DNA of 64,000 nucleotides from Acidovorax sp. RAC01 (GCF_001714725.1 NZ_CP016447.1:4459501-4523500); one strand, 5' to 3'; shown: positions 25,885 to 34,776, numbered from the stretch's first letter. Notes: generated by a model from the letters alone, not told the origin. Program-made: numbers and translations.

Positions 25885-26649
25885 CTAACGCGTACCCGGG
25901 CTCCCCTCCACCACCGCCAACCGCCGCTGCAGCGCGGCCGCAGCCTCGGCATCACCCGCGGCTTGGGCACGCCGGGCTTCCAGCGCGAGCCAGGCCATCA
26001 GCGGTCGACGCCACCCTTGCCCGGACGCAGTTTCCATCGCAATGGACGCCACCGCGGGGCTGGCGGCGCCGGTCTTGAACAGCACCCCGGCGGCCACCAG
26101 GCGCGACAAAGGGTCCTGGATGGCTGCCAGCGCGGCGGCGCTACCCGTGCTGGCCACTGCCCGTTGCGCCTCGGGCAGTTGGGCTACCGCGTTGGCCACA
26201 GGTCGGCCCGCCAGGTAGTCCGCGTAGGCGCGCTCGGCCTCGGGCGCATCGGGCCGCAATGCTTCAAACCGGTCGCACGGTGCAGGGTCCAGGCTGGCGA
26301 CCTGCGCTGCGCACCGGGTCAGTTCCACACGGGCCAGCAGATCAACCCGGCCGGTACGCCCGACTTCGGCCCGGGCATGGTTCCACTCCAGCAACTCCAC
26401 CCGCGTCTGGCCTGCAAGGTACGCCTGCGTGGCTTTCTGTACGGCCCCGTGGGCGTTCATCTGCCAGTCTGGCGTGGGTGGCGTGCTGGAGCAGCCCGTG
26501 AGCGCTACGGTAACGATCAGCGCAGCGGCTGCACAGGCCGCCCCAAGGCGGCCAGGGCCCGGTACGGCGTGGGCGCTTTGCTGCACAACAGCATGCCCGG
26601 CGGGGCGGTACGCAGCGCTGCGCAGCACAGCGGATACATCGGTCGTCAT
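25885..26649 (-). CDS. Lipoprotein of the MCE operon
   Basis: About 254 residues starting MTTDVSAVLRSAA. A hydrophobic segment leads to the lipobox LTGC (Cys near residue 53), with a long N-region. The mature protein is mostly helical. The start codon overlaps the stop of the MCE gene (ATGA), so it is the last gene of that operon. MCE operons often end with an auxiliary outer-membrane lipoprotein, and this is the likely role, although the sequence does not match the beta-rich auxiliary lipoprotein family. Confidence 0.65.
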   Translation of the reverse strand: MTTDVSAVLRSAAYRPAGHAVVQQSAHAVPGPGRLGAACAAAALIVTVALTGCSSTPPTPDWQMNAHGAVQKATQAYLAGQTRVELLEWNHARAEVGRTGRVDLLARVELTRCAAQVASLDPAPCDRFEALRPDAPEAERAYADYLAGRPVANAVAQLPEAQRAVASTGSAAALAAIQDPLSRLVAAGVLFKTGAASPAVASIAMETASGQGWRRPLMAWLALEARRAQAAGDAEAAAALQRRLAVVEGSPGTR

Positions 26650-27662
26650 GGCAGCTTCAGTTGTGTATCGCGCGCAAAAGGCCATTTGCGGTGGATGTCG
26701 TTGACCAGGGTCTCCACCTTGCGCAGGTTGCTCTCGACCTCGGCGCGCAGCGTGCCCAGGTCGTTGGTGGCCTCGCGCGCGTTGGCGCCCACGGCCTGGG
26801 CTTCGGCCAGCACCGCGTCTACCTTCTTGAGGCTGGCGCGGGTGTCTGCCAGCAGGCCATTGAGTTGCAGCACGGTGGCGCGTATTTCGGGGATCAGCGC
26901 GTCCTGCCCTGCAGGCCCTCCGAGCACCTGCCGGTCTGCCCGGGCGGCCATGCCGTCGAGCCGCGCCAGCAAGGCATTGGTCCGGTCCAGCGTGGCAACA
27001 ATCTTGCGCGCGTCTGCCTCGTTGCCCATCAGCACGCCCAGCGCGCCACCCGGCGCGTTCAGGCGTTCGGTCAGCCCGCGCACATGGGCCAGGCTGGCGC
27101 CCAGGGCGCCGTCCTGCGCCGTCAGTGCATTGAGGTTGCCCAGCAGCTCGCGCGCTGAGGCCATCAGCTGCGGGACCTCGGCCGTGGCATCGCCGCGCAG
27201 CACGGGGCGCACCGCGCCGTCCTGCAAGGGCGGATCGGTGAGGATGCCGCTGTAGGCGCGGATGTTGGTGCCGCCCACAATGCCGCGCACCAGGGTGAAC
27301 ACGCTGGACTCGCGCAGCCAGTGCGCGTCCTTGCGCGGCACGTCCAGGATGATGCGGGCATTGCCTTCGTTGGCCAGCTCGATGCGGCGCACGCGGCCGA
27401 TGGGAAAGCCCGAGAACGTCATGTCCATGCCCACCACCACGCCTTCGGAGTCGTCGGCGGTGAGCACCAGGGTCTGCGTGGGCTCGAAGGCGCCGCGCGC
27501 GTAGAGCAGGTACAGGCCCGATCCGGCAATCAGTAGCAGCGTGAACAGCATCAGCGCGGCCGCCTTCAGCTCCAGATGCGCGACCGGGCGCAGGGCTGGT
27601 TCCGCATCCCGGGCGGGCTCTGGCTGCGGGCGGGTGGGGTCGGGTAAGTGGGGTTCGTTCAT
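26646..27662 (-). CDS. MCE (MlaD-like) family protein
   Basis: 338 residues: a single N-terminal membrane helix (about 34-54), then the MCE domain (about 63-145, LVLTADDSEGVVVGMDMTFS, with GFPIGRVRRIEL), then a long helical tail to the end. MCE proteins form periplasmic hexamers that pass phospholipids or other lipids between membranes. The gene lies 44 bases after the permease gene and overlaps the lipoprotein gene by four bases. No ATPase gene lies in the operon. Confidence 0.93.
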   Translation of the reverse strand: MNEPHLPDPTRPQPEPARDAEPALRPVAHLELKAAALMLFTLLLIAGSGLYLLYARGAFEPTQTLVLTADDSEGVVVGMDMTFSGFPIGRVRRIELANEGNARIILDVPRKDAHWLRESSVFTLVRGIVGGTNIRAYSGILTDPPLQDGAVRPVLRGDATAEVPQLMASARELLGNLNALTAQDGALGASLAHVRGLTERLNAPGGALGVLMGNEADARKIVATLDRTNALLARLDGMAARADRQVLGGPAGQDALIPEIRATVLQLNGLLADTRASLKKVDAVLAEAQAVGANAREATNDLGTLRAEVESNLRKVETLVNDIHRKWPFARDTQLKLP

Positions 27663-27705
27663 GCTGTGGGTGTCGCGTCAGTGTCTGGCATTGCCTGTGC
27701 CGGCC

Positions 27706-28506
27706 TCAGTAGTAGTTGCCCATCAGCGATCCCACCTCGATCAGCAGCAGCACGGCAAACATGCGCGCCAGCCCGCCCAGCTCGGACCCTTCGATGGTGC
27801 GGCCCTCGTCCCCGTGCAGGCCAGCGGCCATGGGAATCAGCGCCACGGCCAAACTGAAGAACAGCGTCTTCAGCGCAAAGAGCAGTGTGACGCTGGGCGT
27901 GAACACCTGCCCGAACATGCGCGTGTAGCCGGGCAGCCCCGCCAGGTTGAAGCCGAACACCCCCAGGTAGGCCATCACCAGCGCCACCACGCAGCTCAGC
28001 GCGGCCAGCGTCACGCACGCAAACACGCCAGCGATCACGCGCGGCAGCAGTTCGACGCGCACCGGGTCGGCTCCGCGGCGGCGCAGCGCCTCAAGGCTGC
28101 CCGACTGCCGCAGCCGGGCAACCTGGGTGCCATTGGGGATGGTGCAGCGCATGGCCACAAACAGCGCCGCCGTGAGCGGGATCAGCTCCAGCACCAGCAC
28201 CCGGATCACCATTTCCAGGGCGTAGCGCGACAGCCCGTAGCTCAAGGCTGTGACCACCACAATGCGCGTGAGCACGAGGCTGAGCAGCGCTGCCAGGGCC
28301 GTGAAACCGACCAGCACCGGGGCGGTGTCCAGATAGATGTGGCGGGCCAGCGCCCCGCGCGTTCCGCGACCGTAGCTGGAGGGCGAGAGCACCAGCACCA
28401 GCACGACCGCCCCCAGGTACAGGATGCGCCACCAGGCCAGCGCCCAGCGGCGCGCAGTGCGCCACAGCATTTCAGGCAGCGACAGGCCGGGCAGGCGCGA
28501 GATCAT
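27706..28506 (-). CDS. MlaE-family ABC transporter permease
   Basis: About 266 residues, start chosen at the ATG 28506 (MISRLPGLSL). Five or so membrane helices and the family motif region LIPLTAALFVAMRCTIPNGT are visible. MlaE-type permeases sit in the inner membrane under an MCE hexamer and are driven by an MlaF-type ATPase. Here it is followed directly by the MCE gene, with only 44 bases between, so the usual ATPase gene is absent. An AT-rich repeat lies upstream of the gene. Confidence 0.88.
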   Translation of the reverse strand: MISRLPGLSLPEMLWRTARRWALAWWRILYLGAVVLVLVLSPSSYGRGTRGALARHIYLDTAPVLVGFTALAALLSLVLTRIVVVTALSYGLSRYALEMVIRVLVLELIPLTAALFVAMRCTIPNGTQVARLRQSGSLEALRRRGADPVRVELLPRVIAGVFACVTLAALSCVVALVMAYLGVFGFNLAGLPGYTRMFGQVFTPSVTLLFALKTLFFSLAVALIPMAAGLHGDEGRTIEGSELGGLARMFAVLLLIEVGSLMGNYY

Positions 28507-28570
28507 CGGCGGATCATAGCGGCGACCCGCGCCGCGTGGCCCAGGTGTCTTCAGCACGGATTTTAAGGAT

Positions 28571-28630
28571 CAAAATCGCCTTCATCGCTTGATCATCATT
28601 GCTTTATAGCTATCAACTTTATAGCAAAAC
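28571..28630 (+). repeat. AT-rich intergenic repeat, copy 1
   Basis: About 60 bases that align over most of their length with 45963-46022. Shared elements are TCGCTTGATC, CTTTAT and a terminal ATAGCAAAA, and the 3' part can fold (TTGCT with AGCAA). It sits between the MlaE gene and the MerR gene. Confidence 0.65.
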
Positions 28631-28678
28631 AAGAAAACACCGTGGGCAATGAAACAGCTGCTCACACACCCGCCGGGG

Positions 28679-29143
28679 CTAGACATGCCGCCGGACGCCA
28701 GCCGCGGCAGGCGTGGACGGCAGCGCACCCGCATCGGCACGGGCGTGCAGGGCCTCGATGATGCGGCAGTGGCCATCAGAGCCGTCGCAGCGATTGCGCA
28801 GCGCCATGAGGTCTGACTCCAGCGCCTGCAACTCGGCCAGCCGGGAGCGCACATGGGCCAGGTGTTCATCCAGGGTGTCGCGCGCGGCCTCGCAGTCGGC
28901 TTTGCGTGTCAGGTCCAGGGCCAGCAGTGTGCGCACCTCCTGCAGCGACATGTCCATCGCGCGGCACAGCCGGATGAAACGCAGGCGGTGCACGTCGTCC
29001 GGCCCGTACAGGCGGTAGCTGTTGTCCATGCGCAGTCCGGGCGGCAGCAACCCTTCCTTTTCGTAATAGCGGATGTTGGCCGCCGACACACCCGAGAGGC
29101 GTGCGGCGCTACCGATGCGGTGCATGGCGGGGGTCGCATTCAT
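28679..29143 (-). CDS. MerR-family heavy-metal regulator (CadR/PbrR type)
   Basis: 154 residues starting MNATPAMHRIGSAARLSGVS. The MerR winged helix (SAANIRYYEKEGLLPPG, NSYRLYGPDDVHRLRFIRLC) is followed by a dimerisation helix. Metal-binding cysteines occur in KADCEAARDTLDEH and RNRCDGSDGHC, with the C-x6-C spacing of CadR and PbrR, which sense cadmium or lead. It is divergent from a CDF transporter gene and controls it through a MerR-type promoter between the two (29147-29180). No additional metal-binding extension. Confidence 0.88.
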   Translation of the reverse strand: MNATPAMHRIGSAARLSGVSAANIRYYEKEGLLPPGLRMDNSYRLYGPDDVHRLRFIRLCRAMDMSLQEVRTLLALDLTRKADCEAARDTLDEHLAHVRSRLAELQALESDLMALRNRCDGSDGHCRIIEALHARADAGALPSTPAAAGVRRHV

Positions 29144-29146
29144 GGC

Positions 29147-29180
29147 TTGACCTTCGAGTGGCTTCAAGGATTCCAATAAT
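29147..29180 (+). promoter_or_regulatory. MerR-type promoter/operator of the CDF transporter gene
   Basis: A -35 box TTGACC (29147-29152) is followed by an imperfect dyad CCTTCGAGTGGCTTCAAGG (29151-29169). A -10-like AT-rich stretch (CAATAAT, 29174-29180) follows, giving the long spacer typical of MerR-activated promoters. The exact -10 is uncertain. Confidence 0.65.
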
Positions 29181-29208
29181 GCCATTGCAATCCTTCCTGA
29201 AAGAATCC

Positions 29209-29862
29209 ATGTCAGCACACTGCTGCGATCACGACACCCCCGGCGCCCGTGCCGCTGCCGACCCACGCTACCGCCGCATCCTCGTGACCGCCCTGGTCGT
29301 CAACGCGATGATGTTTGCGCTGGAGCTGGGCGCGGGCGTTCGTTCGGGCTCAGCGTCGCTGCTGGCCGACGCCATCGACTTTCTGGGCGATGCCGCCAAC
29401 TACGGCCTGTCGCTGTGGGTGCTGGGCATGGCGCTGGCGTGGCGCGCCCGGGCTGCGCTGGTCAAGGGTGCCAGCATGCTGGCTTTCGGCGTGTTTGTGG
29501 CGGGGCGCGTGGCGTGGGGCCTGTGGCAGGGCCAGCCGCCCGAACCCCTGACCATGGGCGCCGTGGGCCTGCTGGCATTGGCAGCCAACCTGGGCGTGGC
29601 CGCCCTGCTGTACGCCTACCGCGAGGGCGACGCCAACATGCGCGGCGTGTGGCTGTGCACGCGCAACGACGCACTGGGCAACGTGGCCGTGATGGTGGCG
29701 GCGCTGGGCGTGTTTGGCACCGGTAGCGCATGGCCCGACCTGGCAGTGGCCGCCGTGATGGCCACGCTGGCCATCACGGGCGGCTGGAGCATCGTGCAAC
29801 AGGCGCGACAGGAACTTGCAGGCGAAGCCAGGGGATGCGATGCCAAGCTGCCTGACCGCTAG
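29209..29862 (+). CDS. CDF-family heavy-metal efflux transporter
   Basis: 217 residues from the ATG at 29209 (MSAHCCDHDTPG), with a metal-binding-like N-terminus (HCCDHD) and about six membrane helices. The TM2 site ADAIDFLGD has Asp-x3-Asp, as in FieF/YiiP. In the TM5 site, CTRNDALGN, a Cys stands where YiiP has His 153, four residues before the conserved Asp. No C-terminal cytoplasmic domain is present, which makes it shorter than typical CDF proteins. With the CadR/PbrR-type regulator upstream, export of Cd, Pb or Zn is the likely role. Its TAG stop codon lies in the CTAG that flanks a MITE. Confidence 0.85.
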   Translation: MSAHCCDHDTPGARAAADPRYRRILVTALVVNAMMFALELGAGVRSGSASLLADAIDFLGDAANYGLSLWVLGMALAWRARAALVKGASMLAFGVFVAGRVAWGLWQGQPPEPLTMGAVGLLALAANLGVAALLYAYREGDANMRGVWLCTRNDALGNVAVMVAALGVFGTGSAWPDLAVAAVMATLAITGGWSIVQQARQELAGEARGCDAKLPDR

Positions 29863-30022
29863 GGAGCCTCTGCAAGAATCAAGCGGCAAGTGAGCGCTGC
29901 GGATCGGGATGGGATGCAAGGCGCAAAACGCAGCAATAGCCCAGCTATTGCGAGTATTTGCAACGCAGCAGACCGCCCGAGGCAGCAGATGCACATGGCG
30001 CGCTGATGCGTGCAGAGACTCC
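29863..30022. mobile_element. Candidate MITE, 160 bp, with CTAG duplication
   Basis: Terminal inverted repeats GGAGCCTCTGCA (29863-29874) and TGCAGAGACTCC (30011-30022) match at 11 of 12 positions. Both ends are flanked by CTAG (29859-29862 and 30023-30026). The interior has no coding frame but holds CAATAGC-CCA-GCTATTG. The size, repeats and duplication indicate a non-autonomous element mobilised by an IS5-type transposase. Confidence 0.8.
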
Positions 30023-30109
30023 CTAGATGACGGAACCAGAATCGCCCGTGTCCCAACCCCGACACTGCGGGTTACGCCCATATTCCGCAGGGCCCGGGAA
30101 GGCGTCAGA

Positions 30110-30931
30110 ATGGGAAGCATGAAAGTGCCTCTCTTGAACCCCTCTTTTCCGCAGGACTTCATTCCGCTTGAAGGCACACCGCAGGACTGCACCGACTGCG
30201 CCAACGCCGAGCGGCTGGGTTTCCAGTTCGACTATGCCTACCAGCCCATCGTCGATCTGGCGCGGCATGAGGTGTTTGCCCACGAGGCGCTGGTGCGCGG
30301 CCCCAACGGCGAAGGCGCGGCCACGGTGCTGTCGCAGGTCAATGACCTCAACCGCTACCGCTTTGACCAGGCGTGCCGCGTCAAGGCCATCAAGGGCGCC
30401 AGCGAGCTGGGCATGCAGCAGCCGATCTCGATCAATTTTTTACCCAACGCCATTTACAAACCCGAGGTCTGCATCCGCACCACGCTGGAAGCGGCGCGCG
30501 CACACTCTTTCCCGCTCGAGAACATCATTTTTGAGGTGACCGAAGGCGAGCGCATTGAAGACGGCAAGTGGTTCGCGTCGGTGCTGCGGCACTACCGCAG
30601 CTGCGGCTTCAAGACGGCCATCGATGATTTCGGCGCTGGCTACGCGGGCCTGAAGCTGCTGTCCGACTTCCAGCCCGACATCATCAAGATCGACATGGAC
30701 CTGGTCCGTAACGTGGACACCAGCCGCGCCCGGCAGGCCATCGTGCGCAGCATGGTCGTGCTGTGCCGGGACCTTGGCATCGAGGTGATTGCTGAAGGCA
30801 TCGAGTCACCGCAGGAGCGCGATTTTCTGTACGACGCGGGCATCCACCTGATGCAGGGTTACCTGTTTGCCAGGCCCGCATTCAAGGCCGTGGCCGCGCT
30901 GGACGCCGCCACGCTGCACGCTGGCCACTGA
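30110..30931 (+). CDS. EAL-domain cyclic-di-GMP phosphodiesterase
   Basis: 273 residues with a single EAL domain. The signature EALVRG is near residue 60. Other active-site motifs are INFLPNAI, the Glu of IFEVTEGERI, the Asp pair IDDFGAGYAG, the Lys in IIKIDMDLVRN and Glu in AEGIES. All expected metal and catalytic residues are present, so it should hydrolyse c-di-GMP. It has no GGDEF, PAS or membrane segment and begins with a short, cysteine-containing N-terminus (DCTDCANAERLG). I chose the ATG at 30110 with GGAAGG upstream; MKVPLL at 30119 is the alternative. Confidence 0.92.
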   Translation: MGSMKVPLLNPSFPQDFIPLEGTPQDCTDCANAERLGFQFDYAYQPIVDLARHEVFAHEALVRGPNGEGAATVLSQVNDLNRYRFDQACRVKAIKGASELGMQQPISINFLPNAIYKPEVCIRTTLEAARAHSFPLENIIFEVTEGERIEDGKWFASVLRHYRSCGFKTAIDDFGAGYAGLKLLSDFQPDIIKIDMDLVRNVDTSRARQAIVRSMVVLCRDLGIEVIAEGIESPQERDFLYDAGIHLMQGYLFARPAFKAVAALDAATLHAGH

Positions 30932-31004
30932 TCCGCAACCACCTGCATGCAAACGCGGCGAAACAGGTCTGCGGCAAGATGGCGCCCCGGCCAGCGCAGT
31001 ACAG

Positions 31005-31691
31005 CTAACGCCCTGCCTGCACACTGCGCCCGCGGGCAGGTGGGCGTACACGCCGCGCCTGCTGGTGCGCCTGCTCCATCCACAGCAGGGTTTCCGCGTG
31101 GACCAGAAAGCGCTGCACATAGTCCGGCGACACGGCCTGCATGGCGGCCAGCGCCTGCACCACCAGCCGGTGGGCGTTCAGCGGCCCGGCGTTTTGCGGC
31201 CCACGGGCCACGGCTTTCGCCACTTTCTGTTCTGCCGAGATACGCGCCAGCGTAGTGCTGAACTGGCGCACGCTGCGCAGGTCGCGGGGTGCCAAGGCAT
31301 CGGCTTGCGCCTGCGCTGTGCCTCCCAGGGGGTTGCCGGCCGCCAACCGGGGGGCGCCCAGGTCGCGGTTGAGCTGTGCCAAGGCTGCCATGGCACGCGT
31401 TGATGCCGCAGAGTCCGGCGCAACGCCCGCCCCCCCCGCATTCAACAATCCTCCGGACGCACCGCCTTCGGCCCCCGCCCGTGCCTTGGCCCTGTACGCC
31501 GCGACGGCGGTATCCAGCCGCTGCGCCAGCAATTGCCGCACTGCATCGGGTTGCCCGTCCATGCGGCCAGCCAGGGCCTGCAGGTAGCGAAAACGCACTG
31601 GCTCGGACTGCTCCAGGCCCTGGACGCGCAAGGCCTCCAGCGCGTCCAGGGCAGGCTGCGCCTGAGGTTCCGGCACCATGTCGGCGTTCAT
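31005..31691 (-). CDS. DUF2894 family protein, last gene of a motor-like operon
   Basis: 228 residues, mostly helical, with an Ala/Gly-rich middle and a basic C-terminus (RRVRPPARGRSVQAGR). I assign DUF2894 from sequence and from its fixed place in the DUF3348-DUF802-OmpA-DUF2894 operon of Burkholderiales. Its ATG overlaps the OmpA gene stop (ATGA). No signal peptide or membrane helix, so it should stay in the cytoplasm. Its partner may be the long cytoplasmic tail of the DUF802 protein; this is inference. Function unknown. Confidence 0.8.
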   Translation of the reverse strand: MNADMVPEPQAQPALDALEALRVQGLEQSEPVRFRYLQALAGRMDGQPDAVRQLLAQRLDTAVAAYRAKARAGAEGGASGGLLNAGGAGVAPDSAASTRAMAALAQLNRDLGAPRLAAGNPLGGTAQAQADALAPRDLRSVRQFSTTLARISAEQKVAKAVARGPQNAGPLNAHRLVVQALAAMQAVSPDYVQRFLVHAETLLWMEQAHQQARRVRPPARGRSVQAGR

Positions 31692-32350
31692 CGCGCGGGG
31701 CCTGCCAGGTTGCGCGGCGCGCGCGCCACCGGAGCCATTTCCACGCGGCGGTTCTGGGCACGGCCCTTCTCGTCGGCGTTGTCAGCCACAGGCTGCTCAG
31801 CCCCGAAAGCGGCAGCAAACACCTGCGACGAGGGCATGCCCGCGTCAATCAACGCCCTCGCCACCGTGAGCGCGCGCTGCGCAGACAGCTCCAGATTGTC
31901 GGCAAACCGCTGCTGGCTGCCCCGCAGCAGCGTGGTGTTGTCGGTAAAGCCGCTGACCATCAGCATCTCGTCGCGCTCGCGCAGGTACACCTGCAGCGGC
32001 TGCACCAGCGTCTTCAGAAGCTGGCGCCCCTCGGGCCGCAGCTCGTCGGAGCCGGCGGAAAACAGCACGCTGCCGCTGATGCCAATGCGACCGTTGTTCA
32101 CCGTGACCCGGCCACTGGCCAGGGGCACGGCCAGGGCTTTCTCCAGCGCCATGCGGCGCTGCTCTTCCTGCTGGCGCTTTTCCACTTCCTGCTTGAGGCT
32201 GGCCACCAGGTCGATCTGGACCACCAGCACACCCACCAGAATCAGCACAAAGCAGCCCAGCAGACCCGCCATCAGGTCCCCGAACACCGCCCATACGGGC
32301 GCAGTCAGCTCGCCGGCGCCATCGTCCATGTCGTCGTCCAGCACCGCCAT
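31688..32350 (-). CDS. MotB-like/OmpA-domain stator protein
   Basis: 220 residues. One membrane helix near the N-terminus (about 18-45, VWAVFGDLMAGLLGCFVLIL) carries an Asp at the place of the proton-binding Asp of MotB and ZorB. A charged helical linker leads to a C-terminal OmpA-type peptidoglycan-binding domain (about 95-215, FSAGSDELRPEG, GFTDNT, LSAQRALTVARALID, GRAQNRRVE). I chose the ATG at 32350 with GAGG seven bases upstream; a GTG at 32353 also fits. It overlaps both its neighbours. The likely role is the wall-anchored half of an ion-driven stator with the DUF802 protein. Confidence 0.88.
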   Translation of the reverse strand: MAVLDDDMDDGAGELTAPVWAVFGDLMAGLLGCFVLILVGVLVVQIDLVASLKQEVEKRQQEEQRRMALEKALAVPLASGRVTVNNGRIGISGSVLFSAGSDELRPEGRQLLKTLVQPLQVYLRERDEMLMVSGFTDNTTLLRGSQQRFADNLELSAQRALTVARALIDAGMPSSQVFAAAFGAEQPVADNADEKGRAQNRRVEMAPVARAPRNLAGPAR

Positions 32351-34776
32351 CACGCAGCCTCGGCCACGGCTGCCGTGCGCGCCTGCGCTGCGTGCAACCT
32401 GCGCAGGTCTTCCACAATGGCCTGCTGCGATGTCATGCTGAGGTCGATCACCTCCCGCGCCTGGGCCACGTAGTAGGCCAGCTGCTCGTCGCTGCGCGCC
32501 ATCGACTGGCCCAGGACAGACTCAATACGGCCCAGCCCCTGCATGAGCCGGTCGTTGCTGTCGGTGAACAGCGCCACGCCGTGCGCAAACGACTCTCCCA
32601 GGCTGGACAGCTCCACCGCGCTGGCGGCCACATGGGCTGCCGCTCCGTCGGCCTTGGCGGTCTGCGCATCGAGCACGGCCGCGAACTGCGCGGTGGCCTG
32701 CTCCAGCACCTGCGCGGCCGAGCCCACCATGGACTCGATGGCAGCGCCCTGCCGGTCTGCGGCCTGGCCCACCGCTTCGAGCAGCTGCCCCAGCTGGCCG
32801 GTCATGGCGGTGCGCTCGGCCAGGGCCTGCGTGTCGCGCACGGACAGGCGCGACATCTCCTCGCGCAGCTGCGTGATCACGCCCGCTGCCGCCTGCGGCA
32901 CTTCGGATGCGGTCTGCAGCAGCCGCGTGAGCGGTGCCTCCAGCGCCGCGCCCAGGTTCTGCAGGTGTACGGCTACGGCAGCCTGCAGGGCGTCAAGCCG
33001 CTCCACCGCCGCCTGGCCCCGCTCGGCTTCCTGGTCCCGCAGGGCAGCCAGCTCGCCTTGCCAGATGGCCGCCAGAGAATCCATGCGCTGCCCCTGCGCC
33101 TGCAGCCAGCCGGCTTCCGCCTCGGTGCGGGCCTGCACCAGCGCTTCGGACTGCTCCAGCAGCCTCGCAGCGCCGCCCAGGGTGTGTTCAAGCTGCTGGT
33201 CCACACGCTGGCTGATGCGGTCTGCCGTGTCGGCCAGGGCCTGGCCCACGACCTGCTGCTGCTGCACGGTTTCCACCGCGGCACGCTGCCACTGCTCGGC
33301 CAGGGTGGCGGCCATGCCCGCCATGGACGCGTTCCACTGCTCCAGCCGTTCACGGTCGGCCTGGGCCTGCCCCTGACGGGCGTGCTCGGTGCTGTCTTGC
33401 AAGGCCCGCAGCATGGCCGCGGTGCGTGCGTCAAACCCGTGTGCGGTGGTCTGCAGCGCGGTATCGAGCTGGCTGGCCGCCGCCTGCAAGGCCTGTGCCA
33501 CGTCGCGCTGCTGCTGTGCGGCCTGCGCGCCCGCGTGCTCCCACTGCGCCGCCACGCTGCCCGTCAAGGCGTTCAGCGACTCGGCCCAACGGGCCAGGCG
33601 CTGCGCGTCGGCGGCGGCCTGCGCCTGGGCCGACTGCACGGTGACCTCATGCACCGCCGCCAGCAGCGCATCGGACCGCTGCGCAAACGATTGCGTCACG
33701 GTCTGCAGCGCGTGGTCGAGCTGCGACAGCATGGCGCCCTGCGTGTGTTCGTGCGTGCGCAACGCGCCCGTCCAGGTGGCCGCCACTTCGCGCGTGGCAG
33801 CCTCCCACTGCGCGCCCAGGGCGCTCAGATGGGCTGCGGTGGCGGCATCCAGGCGAGCGTGCGACTGCGCGGCCTGCTCGGTCAGCGTGAGCATGGCGCG
33901 CTCGACCACGGGCCGGACGATGTCGCCCGCGGCCACTGCGCCGGCCTTGAGGCTGTCCTGCAGCGAAGCGCCCACGGCGGCAGCCAGCGCGGTGTAGGCG
34001 CCGGCCGCCTCGCGGTGGAACGCATCGCTGCGTGCCAGCAGCTGCGCATCAAGCGCTTCGTGCCGGCGTTCGATCCCGCTGGCCAGGGCCTCCAGCCGCT
34101 CGGCGATGAGCGGCAGCGCGCCCGCCTGCGCCTGCAGTGCGTCCAGCATGGCATCACGGCGCTGCGCGCCTGAAAACGGGCGCAGCGCCTTGGCAATGTG
34201 GCTGTCCAGCAGGCGCAAGGCAGCCATGCGCTCGCGTCGGGCCAGGGCCGACATCAGGCCCAGCATGGCCGACGCAGCCACCCCAGCCACCGAGGTGCCA
34301 AACGAGAGCCCCAGCCCCTTGATGGGTGCGGCCAGCGCGGCCCGGATGGATTCGAGCTGGGTCGATGCCTCCAGCGCCACCACGGCGCCGTTGAAGGTGA
34401 CGACCATGCCCAGAAAGGTGCCCAGCATGCCCAGCATGACGAGCAGGCCCACCAGATACGGCGTGAGCGCCGGGCCCGGCAGGGCAGCGCGCTCGCCATC
34501 GATACGGCGCAGCACGGGGCCGCGCACGCTGGCATGCAGGCCTTGTGACCATACCTCCAGCCCCGCCGCCGAATCCGGCAGTGCCGACAGCGCACTGGCA
34601 AGTGACCGGCTCGCGGCGCGAAACTGCATCAGCTCTACAGCACCCAGCACGTACACAGCCGCAATCACGGCCGTCATGGCCAGCGCCAGCGGGCTGATGC
34701 CCACAAACCCCCAGGCCACCCACCCCACCACGGCCAGGCCTGCTGCAAACACACCTGCCATCCAGCTGTTTTTCAT
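32350..34776 (-). CDS. DUF802 protein: MotA/TolQ/ZorA-like with a long coiled-coil tail
   Basis: 808 residues. Membrane helices lie at about 5-27 and 30-52. A MotA/ExbB-type core follows, with LVGLLVMLGMLGTFLGMVVT (about 127-146) and GLGLSFGTSVAGVAASAMLG (about 174-193). The remaining 600 residues are Ala/Gln/Glu-rich helix with heptad-like pattern and many repeats of QxALQ type, expected to form a long cytoplasmic coiled coil. This is the layout of ZorA, the motor subunit of Zorya. Overlaps of four bases or less with DUF3348 and the OmpA gene indicate one tightly coupled operon. The family has no assigned function that I know. Confidence 0.85.
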   Translation of the reverse strand: MKNSWMAGVFAAGLAVVGWVAWGFVGISPLALAMTAVIAAVYVLGAVELMQFRAASRSLASALSALPDSAAGLEVWSQGLHASVRGPVLRRIDGERAALPGPALTPYLVGLLVMLGMLGTFLGMVVTFNGAVVALEASTQLESIRAALAAPIKGLGLSFGTSVAGVAASAMLGLMSALARRERMAALRLLDSHIAKALRPFSGAQRRDAMLDALQAQAGALPLIAERLEALASGIERRHEALDAQLLARSDAFHREAAGAYTALAAAVGASLQDSLKAGAVAAGDIVRPVVERAMLTLTEQAAQSHARLDAATAAHLSALGAQWEAATREVAATWTGALRTHEHTQGAMLSQLDHALQTVTQSFAQRSDALLAAVHEVTVQSAQAQAAADAQRLARWAESLNALTGSVAAQWEHAGAQAAQQQRDVAQALQAAASQLDTALQTTAHGFDARTAAMLRALQDSTEHARQGQAQADRERLEQWNASMAGMAATLAEQWQRAAVETVQQQQVVGQALADTADRISQRVDQQLEHTLGGAARLLEQSEALVQARTEAEAGWLQAQGQRMDSLAAIWQGELAALRDQEAERGQAAVERLDALQAAVAVHLQNLGAALEAPLTRLLQTASEVPQAAAGVITQLREEMSRLSVRDTQALAERTAMTGQLGQLLEAVGQAADRQGAAIESMVGSAAQVLEQATAQFAAVLDAQTAKADGAAAHVAASAVELSSLGESFAHGVALFTDSNDRLMQGLGRIESVLGQSMARSDEQLAYYVAQAREVIDLSMTSQQAIVEDLRRLHAAQARTAAVAEAA

